Part shown: piece by piece, positions 1-9,500 of the stretch
How the letters are laid out: each line of letters opens with the position of its first letter
Numbering within the stretch: position 1 is the stretch's first letter
NCBI RefSeq assembly: GCF_001949145.1
Contig: NW_019091408.1
Span: forward strand, 1,629,758 to 1,655,091
Reading direction: 5' to 3'
Length of the DNA stretch: 25,334 nt
DNA from: Acanthaster planci
Lineage: Eukaryota; Echinodermata; Asteroidea; Valvatida; Acanthasteridae
The notes under the pieces: model-generated
Databases searched by the model: none
The model's input: the letters and a program-made list of their open reading frames with translations, nothing else
What the model was told of the DNA's origin: nothing
Position numbers and translations under genes: made by a program

Positions 1-169
1 AAGATTTCCCGTCAGATAAGAATAGCTACTAGACAGTCATTCATGTGGGTTGTAAGCATCCAGCAAATGAAGTTATGAATTTTTGGAAGAATTTTGAAAA
101 TGGAAAATCATGAAACATTGCCCAGCAACTCGTCCCACGTGCAAACTCTACCTGGCAGGAAGTGGTTAA
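1..169. mobile_element. Copy 4 of the TTAA MITE family, end fragment cut by window edge
   Basis: The sequence ends CTGGCAGGAAGTGGTTAA (TTAA at 166-169), the same terminal repeat as the copies at 2361-2939 and 9125-9728. The bases before it (gaagttatgaatttttggaa and onward) resemble the subterminal region of those copies. The other end lies outside the window or is lost. It sits in the intron after exon 12. Confidence 0.6.
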
Positions 170-387
170 AAACCTGTTCTGTAGTTTTGCTTTGTAAACT
201 GCTACACTGAGCTTGTTTTAACAAAGTTTAATAAGACTATCACAGAGCAAAGCACAGTGTATAATGCATCGGGGGGGGAACAAAGCTCAGAGTTTCCAAG
301 CTTACTACATACAAAAATTAATTGAATAAAAATAAATAAAGAGACAGGTAACACTGGCAATGACACAAAAAATGTTCAAAAACGGAC

Positions 388-503
388 CTGGAGGTGATTT
401 CTGCCAGCAGACTTTTACCCAGAGCCAGCTGGCAGAACATCTGCAGGGCAGTCTGGTCATCGTTGGCAACCTGCTCACAACCAGTCAACTTGCAGCGAAC
501 CAC
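388..503 (-). CDS. TDRD7: TDRD7-like exon 12: C-terminal part of first extended Tudor domain
   Basis: Acceptor ccatccgttgtccag (AG at 505-504). The exon encodes VVRCKLTGCEQVANDDQTAL, then QMFCQLALGKSLLAEIT. This is the returning nuclease-like half of the domain, as in vertebrate TDRD7 (Lys-Cys-Lys-Leu-Ala-Gly ... Gly-Lys-x-x-x-Ala-Glu-Ile). The donor is probably CTCCAG/GTCCGT at 388, a moderate site leaving two bases. If unspliced, the frame meets a stop at 320-318. The remaining exons lie outside the window. Confidence 0.85.
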
Positions 504-3500
504 CTGGACAACGGATGGTAAGATTACACTTTACAAGTTCCACGCAGTCAGCATATTGTCTTGGTGATAGTACTGCTTCCTCTTTGGCCTGCCCTTTCCC
601 CCGTTAGTTGCAAAGTTTAATTATAAAAAAAAATCCAAATTTTCAAATCCATCCAATGATGTGAAAATAATTTCCTTTTACATGCCAGAGAATTAGCAAA
701 AGAGTAAAACAACAGATTCCATGTGAAATAATCTCTTATCTTCAAAACAAAAAGTAGGGTTCCCATTTTCCTCAGCCTAATTGATAATCTGTCAAACTAT
801 AACATCATTGGCCTACTTACTTGGAAGGGAAGTTGCAGGAAAGTTTCAGATAGAGGTCTGAGAGAAGTGATGTCTGCCGTCTCCAAATCACCGTGGTCCA
901 GCAGAAAACACTGCACCTGTGAATTAATCACAATTCGGTACCATGATGAAACTGTACACAACTCTGTTCGAGGGAAGTAGCCCAAAAAGGGGCCTTCCTT
1001 TTAAGTGCACCCCCATGTGCCCCCGACAGACTCAGCTTCTTTCACTGTATCTCCTTGAACCCAAATTACACCCCAAGTAGAGCAGTGTGGAACAATCAGT
1101 GCACCCCAGTGTGCTCCCGGACAGTTATCCCAACCTCCTCTTTCACCTTATGCCCTTGGAACCTAGTATTCACATCAACTACAGCAGACAGAGGGACAGA
1201 CAGGCAGCTCCGTATGCCCCCTCCCCAGTTCAGATGTGAATAGCATCACTGCTTTCACCTTGTCTCCTTCGACGGACTTGACCTCCACCCTTAACCACTC
1301 GCGGTTGAACTCGGCCGCGTAGCAGTCTCCTGCCTCAGGGGGCTCCGTCAGAGTCCAGGTGCAGCACTGGTAGAAGGTCCTCATCTCCTCCTCCAAGATG
1401 ATCAACTGCTCCTGGAAAGTGAAAAAAAAAAAAGTCAGCATCTTGACAATCAACAAAGTGAACTGCCCGAAAATTTCCACATGGAAAGCAAGTGCAGACC
1501 AACCACTTTCCTCACCGAATACTCATCTCCGATGAGTATGACCCAGAAGTCAGACAAACTTGTGATGTATGCCACGTACACATCCCACTCATTCTCCTCT
1601 GGCAACTGCAAACTGGGTACACCGGGCACTTCCAAGTTGGATAAGACCAATCCCCCGCGTGGTTCACTGGATGTCTCTTCTGTGGATGCACTGGCAAGTG
1701 ACTGGGTCTCAGCAAGCCGCACACCCACAAGGCTGTGAGTAATTCCTGCAGCATCAGAATCCTGGGGTGGAGTGTTCCTCGGCAGCTGATCGTCAGGTGC
1801 ACTGGGGTTGCCCCCTGGCAATGACACACCTGGGGAAGCTGTTCTGGGGGAGAGGCTGTCAGAGGATCTCCTATTCGAAAGGAATGAAGATCAACAAAGG
1901 GGGAAGTTAAATTCATGTGCATCAACAAATTTCGTACTGATGTTCAGCTTTAAATTCTGAACCAAATACATATAACATAATGCAAACAAAACGCAAACTA
2001 GCAGATCACCCCCAAAAACACAATAAACGTGCACAGAGCAAAAAGTAGTCAAGACTTTTCTGGAGATTTAAAGGGCAGACGTCCTGCAAACACGATGGAA
2101 ATATCAATATATTTTCCACTTTCACCCAAAAAACTTTCAAATTGCATCTCACAAAATATTCCTTCTCCTGTAAAATGTTTTTTTAAAGTAAGGTGAAAAT
2201 AAATTAAAATCCTAGATTAAACTGTAAAAATGACATGGTTGTTAGGATTAGTCAAACATTCTGGGGCAAAAATGAGACCACAAACGCGGTGAACAAATGC
2301 AAAAGACAGCAACAGCCAGAATTTTCAGAAATTAAAAAAAATTAGACTCGAATCTAGTCATTAACCACTTCCTGCCGGGGCAGTTATCAATGTTGATGAT
2401 GCTGGGCCAGGATATTTATCATTTTTTTCTGTTCTCAAAATTCTTTAAAAATTCCTATCTTCATTTACTGGACACTTTAATACAAACAAGTGAAGGACTG
2501 TCTCATGGCCCCTCTAGCCTGACAGACAAAATCTACTGACACCCGAGTATTTCAGCCAAGCCTGCAGCCTTGTAAAAAGAGCCCAGATTTTGCAGTGTTA
2601 TCTTACTTTCTTTTGTTCACGAATCTGGCTCAGTGCCATTGCTGACCTCTTTTCAATAGGGTCCAGATTAGCACGCAGCCGTGCTGTGTGGCTCATAACT
2701 GCAGTGTTAATCCGCTCTCTCCAAATGCTCGAAGCCGTGGTATACTATATCAAAACAAGGCTGGATTATCTCCACTTTTGAGAGTGAAAAAATGTCAGTA
2801 ATGCCCAGCAGCCTGGTCTTTTGTTCCGAGTACGGACTTTTGTTACAAGACCCTGTTCCCTTTGTCTGAGTTCGGAGACCCCAACCACACATATAAAGCA
2901 TACGTGTCCAGATCCTAAATTCCGGCAGGAAGTGGTTAAGAACAATGGTGGTAGCTTTGTAACACAATGACAGGCGTGTTCACAGAGGGAGCATTTGGGA
3001 GAAAAGAGGTGATTTTTTTCACTGCACAAATCTTCAGGAACAAAGTTGGCACAGTGGTCTGAAAATGTCAGCCACAATGATGACCAGCCAAGTGGAGTAG
3101 ACGCTGCAATGTTGACATCTTTTTGGTGAGATGTCACTCAACGCCTTCCAAGCCACACCCGCAACTGTGAGGGAAACTTTTTACACTGAAGTGCCTTCGC
3201 TATAAATCCAACCTTCCCCAACTTGTAACAGCACAAGGCTTTTTGTAAGCCATCAGGATGATACACAAAGTACATACTGTATCTAGACAGGTGCAACCAA
3301 TGTGAACACACCAAGAATAGTGCACCAAGAATAGTGACAACCAACTGATAACAATGCTATGAAAACTAAAAACTGCCAGGAACAATGGGAAGCAAACTTT
3401 GCTGTGCAAATGCTTAGAGCTGGTCACACCAGAATGATAACAAAGACATTGAAAGTAGAAAAGACAGCACCAATGGTTTTCTACACTGCATTTGGCTAAT

Positions 3501-6500
3501 TCAAGGGTGGTTTGTACTATGAAGCAAAATTAAAGAGAATTTCTAGATGTATGATGGAACTTATGTCATACAATGAACTTTTAGGCTGGTTGTTCACATC
3601 CAGTGTTGACAAATTTCATGATTGACCACTCACACTGGGTAAAGCGCATGAACAGTTTATGCTATGGCACAAGAGGTGTAAGACTTCACAGGCACTGATG
3701 TAATCAGTCTCATCAAGATATACCATGACCAGTTTATCATCGTTCTAGCTGTGACCGGTGCTCAACAATCATAAATTACATAGAACTAGGACGACTTCAA
3801 TTTTGGATTTAATTTGTAGTGGAGATGGATGTACGCGTGGCCAACCTGGGACAGCCTGGTGCAGGGGCCACCTTCTGCTGCCACCTTGTGAAGCCCTGAC
3901 CACAAGGCAAATTTGTATCATTCTGGCCTCCAATCTGGGTCAAGTTCTTTGGTTGAGATGCTGACACATCATCTTTGCCGATCCTTGATACAGACTCCGG
4001 GGTCTGCGCCGGGAGGTTTGGCATCTCCTCCTGATCCACCTTCTTGAGGCGCTTTGTTTCCAGCTTCATTTTCAACTGTCTCTGGTTCATCAGCAGCTCT
4101 TTTAGAGCTGCCTTCCTGGCTTCCAACTTACTCCGCCCTTTGCCAACTCCAATGACCGACCCAGCAATGAAGCAGACACTGACAAGTGGATGCTTCCCAG
4201 AGCCCAAATCCTTGACGGTCTCATAGATGGCAGTTCGGCCAAAGGTCTCCCGGAGGACTTGCCGGATCTCCAGGTCCAAGGCTCTCTGTGAGGGTGCTGT
4301 GGCCATGTCACTTTGGATGCCTCTTGCCAACTTGAGATTGTCATCTGTTTCCCCTGTGGTTGCTGTTGGAGTGGACTGCATGTCGCCTCTTGAGTGAGTA
4401 TACCCATGTAATGTGAGCCCAATTCTCTCCGCCCTCAATTTTAGAATCTCGTCTTGTGTAGCCACTGACGAAGAATTCAAGCCTGTTCTGTGTTCTTGTA
4501 CATCTGGAAAGCTTTGGTCAGTCTTCCAAGCTGCTTCCAGATCAACACTGACTTCTCGAGTTGAGGATAGCTTGCTAGGGATGCAATCATTCTTTGGTAC
4601 CTGAGAACTATGTTTTCCATCTTGCAGCTGCTGCAAGGTTTTAGAATTGAAAACGCAGAACCTTTCAACTCTGCGTGGAGAGAAGGATAAACTCATAAGA
4701 GGTGCTGCTTTTGAAGATTCTTCTTCCTCAGGAGTTGTTTTGAGACAGAAACGAGCTGCCCTTGCTTCCAATCTCTCATCTTGGGTCAGATGTGCAGTCC
4801 GCCGGGCCACACTGACAGTTGGAACAAGTCTCTGATTTTGCTGGTCGACCCAGTCATCCGAAGGCTTCCACGACCGCCTCTTCAACCAACTGGCCACACA
4901 TTTGGGCACTTTACAGCCATCGTCACGCTCTACCAAGGTGCAGTTGCACAACCCGGCCTGATGCTCGACTCTCAAGTACAGCTCCTCACAACCTGTGACA
5001 GCCTGAGGTAACTCGCCTGGCATTATGTTCCACCGGTAAAGAACGTTGGCTGATGCCCCTTCCATTGCAGCCTTCTCCGTAACGCCATAAGCTATGCCAA
5101 CTTGTGGCCCAGCAGTGCAACGCACAACATGATATGAATTTCCGTGAAGGATGACATAATCCGTTTTGTAATTGAGTTGCACGTTCTGTCGCTGGCACAC
5201 AGCCTGCAGTATGCTTGTCATACTCAGGTCAGCAGGGCTGGAGTCTTGACGATTGGGGAAAGCTGTTGGGTGTGTGAGCTCAGCAAGCAAGGGGATTTCA
5301 TAAGGCTCGGCTTTAGGGTAACTGAGATAGAATACAAATGGTGAGAAAATCTACATCATGAATAAGCTACTCATGCATGACAAAAAATTTACGCCAAGCA
5401 ACGGAATCTGCAACTAACAACAGAATCCAGAGTACAAATACCAATCGATCAGAATTTCATGACAGTCTGTAAATATGGACTGAAAACTTACATGAAGACT
5501 TTCACAGATGAACAATGTTCTCTTGCCCCAATCCCTCACCCCCCCAAAAAAATCACCATAATGTTGATAATTGTGGACTTTAATGACAAATTTGCTGTGA
5601 CATGGCACAACTTCAATATTTGTACAAACCTCCATAACGACCCATTTCCAGTCTGGTTCTCCTTCTCAGCGGCCCCTCCTACCTCCGGATAATCTCTAGG
5701 GCCAAGGGTCACTGACCTTTGTGTTGTCTTTGATACAGAAGAGTCACCAAGGCACACTGTCAGCTTGGGATAAAGGATGACACTGCCCATGATACTAGGA
5801 TAACAAAGGTGAGAAAAACTTACTTCTAGCAGATATCACACAGGCCTCTCCTCACAGGAGCAATCTACCACCTCGTACAAGGCTCATTTCACAGAATGTC
5901 CATACACCTCTGAAATCTGCTACTGATGATGATGGGGAGGCTGGGTGCAAAAAAGGACACTGTCTTGGCTAAGACAAACCGAAGACATAGACACTCCAGC
6001 TAAGTCGGCACTCTCAGGACTCAAGAAATTATGACAACTTACACAAATGCACACTTGTGCTGTAAGTCATCATTTTGCTGACTTAAACGTACACATGTAG
6101 TGCCTATGTACATTGTGCATTATGATTCCTTGCACTAATTCAATAGCTTTGATTTACCCTGGTTTATTTCTACCTCCATGGTCAATCCCAGCAAATTTGT
6201 TCTCGATTAGTATCCTCAGGGCTGCAAATTCCATAATTGACCATGTGCCCCTAAGGACGAAGCAAGGACGGCAAGCCACTTGCATATCACATCACAACTC
6301 GACAGTGCAGTACGTATGCGATACAGTTACGGTACAGAAAACATACACTCATCCGCACACGCATTGGTTATGTTCGTTCAATAAGGCGACCCCCAAAATA
6401 GACAGAGCGCACACGTGTAGCACTAGAGGGGTTACTGGTATTGATGTACTCATGCTGGCCAACAATCAACCACAGCCTGTGCTGCTAATAAACAGACATC

Positions 6501-9500
6501 AGTCAAGCAGTGTGGGAATTGCCACCTGACCCTTCTTGGCAACCATGGCAAGGGAAGCTGATACCAAAGCAAATATTTTTAAAATGCCCACTTACACAAA
6601 GGAATTTTTGTAATTTCGTGGAAAAGGAACCAAGAAAAATATGCTTATTTATATGAAATGACTTATTAATGCCGACTTAGAAATGCAATGAAATGGAAAT
6701 GCAATGCATTACAGACGATCAGAACTTTGTCAAAAGGCCGACTTAGACAATATGACGAGTTACGTGATGCCGACTTAGCCGGAGTTTACTATATATCCAA
6801 TTCAGGCAGCATCCAAATGATATGGCAATAGCTCAAAATAACAAGCATCTATGAAACTACAATCAGCAGCCAAGTTGTTTGGACACAGCCTTAGGCTCAG
6901 ATACGTACTGCAAAAGATCTATTCTAATGCATTTGTAAGATTCTAACAACACTAATTGCGCATCAATTGATATTTATCAGTATACTGGCCACTTGAAGTC
7001 AGCTCTTATCTTATAGGCATACATGTAGCACCGAAAAGTTCTGGGCTCAAAGTTCTTCTGTCTTTCAGGTATTCGAAAAGTCACTTGCTACATCACACTA
7101 GTCAACAACTGTTAAATGGTTCTGTTGGTGTAAACCTACTGACAGCCTGTTTGACATTGGGTGCAACACAGGGGCAAGGCTCAACCAAGCCTGGCAGGTG
7201 AAAGGGCCCATCTATCCCCACGTTACCTTTCCCTCTGGATGAGGTTGTGTTGTGCCATCGTACCAATAACGCCTGGGTCCAGTGTTTGGTCAAACACTTT
7301 CTTGTGCATGTCACACAAAGCACTGGCCCAAATGCCATTTGGCTTCTCCTTCAGAACCTATGAGTATAAGCACAAAAATCTAAATTTATGAAGAGCAGCC
7401 AAGAACTCCAATTTACATTTAAATCCAGTCAATTTATTGCAACAAGTCAGGTGTGTTTACAAAGACAAATGGCCTGCCCCAAATGAAATTCCCTAACCAC
7501 GATTCAATAGAGCAAACTGTAGTAAAACAGGCGAACATGAAACAGTTTTGTTGACATTTGAATATTAACCAATAAAATATGGGGATTAAGAGTATTTGGA
7601 AAAATCCAGGTATGAGAAAATAATGGAAAAAGAAGTTCAAGTTCCTGAAGTTATCGCGCTGACGAGAATTCTATTGTTTTAGCTTAATTGACCTTTGACC
7701 TCATTGTCTTATTCACTTATTATCATATTGTAATTGGCACTAAATGCACTGTTGGATATAAATATAAATAAATATGTACATAAACCAAATACGTTTGCCA
7801 TCGCCATTTTCCCTGAAGCATGAAATTGTAGTGCACAATGGATCACTTTCTGAATTTCACACAACCAAGGTTGGCAAAGAAGTTACAAATCAGCAAATTG
7901 ACTCTGGCACACCACACCGCCCAAAAATTCCTTTGCTATGCCACTGTTCAGGAGTGGTCTCTGCTTCAAAACAGTGAAGTGATGCGTAGTTTTTATGCCA
8001 CAGGTAAGCCATTTATCACAAGGTCCGACTACCTATCCTCAAGGCCTGAAGCCTTGTAAAAAGAGCCCAGATTGCGCAGTATTGTATAACTGTCTTTTGT
8101 TCACGAAACTGCCACAGTGTGCTGCTGACCTCTTTTCAATAGGGGCCAGATTAGCATGCAGCGGTGCTGTGTGGCTCATCACTGTGGTGGTGGAGCGCTT
8201 TTTATCCCTGGTGGTAATCCGCTCGCTCCAAATGCCCCATACCCTGGTATACGATTTCAAAACAAGGCTAGATCATCACTTTTGAGAGTGAAAAATGTCG
8301 GTAATGCCCAGCAGCCTGGTCTTTTGTTCGGAGTACGGTCTTTTGTTTCCGGGCCCTGTTTCCTTTTTCCTGTTTCCAAGTTTGGAGACCCCGGCCACGC
8401 AAATAAAGCATACCGGTACATCTCCGATTCCAGAGTCCCCAGCAGGAAGTGGTTAAGCTGTATACTCCCCAGAGAGCTGCATGGAGTGTCTGACATACTT
8501 GATATGAAAGATGAACAGCGATGATGACATGACAGCATCAAAAGCAGCTTTACTAACGTTCTATAAGAATGCACCTGGAGTGCACCAAACACCACTTCTT
8601 TTTCATCAGTTCTTGGGCCAAGAATTGTCTATCCCAGCACTGACAAATTCCATGACTGACCCTCAATTACCTTCTGAATCCAGTCTGATGTTGTTCTGTC
8701 GATCTGTACATCACCCGAGAAGTTTCCTGATGGACTGGTGTGAACCACAGGTGCAGATGTCTTATTAGGCTCACCATCCTGGTTGTCATAGTGATCTAAG
8801 TGGGTTCCAGACAAAGAAGTGTCAATAGCAAGTGCCGCTGGCTTTATCCAAAAATCTTAACCAGGAAAAATCATATTTTCAGTATTGTCAGAGCTCGACC
8901 TCAGCACAACAGGCCTGCAGCAGGCTAGTAAAATCCACCACTTTGCTAGCCCGGCGGACAAGTAAAAAAACCTTAGTGGGTAGCTGTGGCAGGCATGCAG
9001 CTCACCATTGAGCTGAGTTATTGTACATTCAAAACAGTTCCAACATCAAACATGTTCTTGATTAAAGTGCACTGTACAAGAGGAATAAATAGAGAGTTGT
9101 AATAAAACATGTATTACACTGTAATTAACCACTTCGCGTCTGGGACTCCGGTTTCGGCGACATACCCGGTATGCTTGATACACGTGGCCGGGGTCTTCAA
9201 AATCGGACAAAAGGAACTGGGCACTGTAACAAAAAAACGTACTCCAAACAATAGACCAGGCTGCTGGGCATTACCAACATTTTTCACCCTCAAAAGTGGA
9301 GATAATCCAGCCTTGTTCTGAAACAGTATATCACGGTTTTGGGCATTTAGAGCGAGCAGATTACCACCGGGGACAGAAAATGCTCTGCCACCGCAGCAAC
9401 GAGCCACACAATACCGCTGCACGCTAATCTGGCCCCTATTGAAAAGAGGTCAGCAGTGCACTGTTCCAGTTTTGGGAACAAAAGAATATTACATAACACT

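Noticed and set aside
4044-5344. Several plus-strand and alternative minus-strand frames of 60-106 codons
   Set aside because: All overlap exon 8 of the TDRD7-like gene in other frames and show no domain.
6113-6529. 138-codon plus-strand frame
   Set aside because: Composition is not protein-like, no motif is seen, and it lies inside the candidate inverted-repeat element within an intron.
7102-7338. 78-codon minus-strand frame over exon 6
   Set aside because: The real LOTUS codons are in a different frame of the same DNA (7357-7227).
8039-8595. Several frames of up to 122 codons around copy 2 of the MITE
   Set aside because: They translate repeat DNA, and the same frames recur in copies 1 and 3 with stops and shifts. 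No transposase motif.
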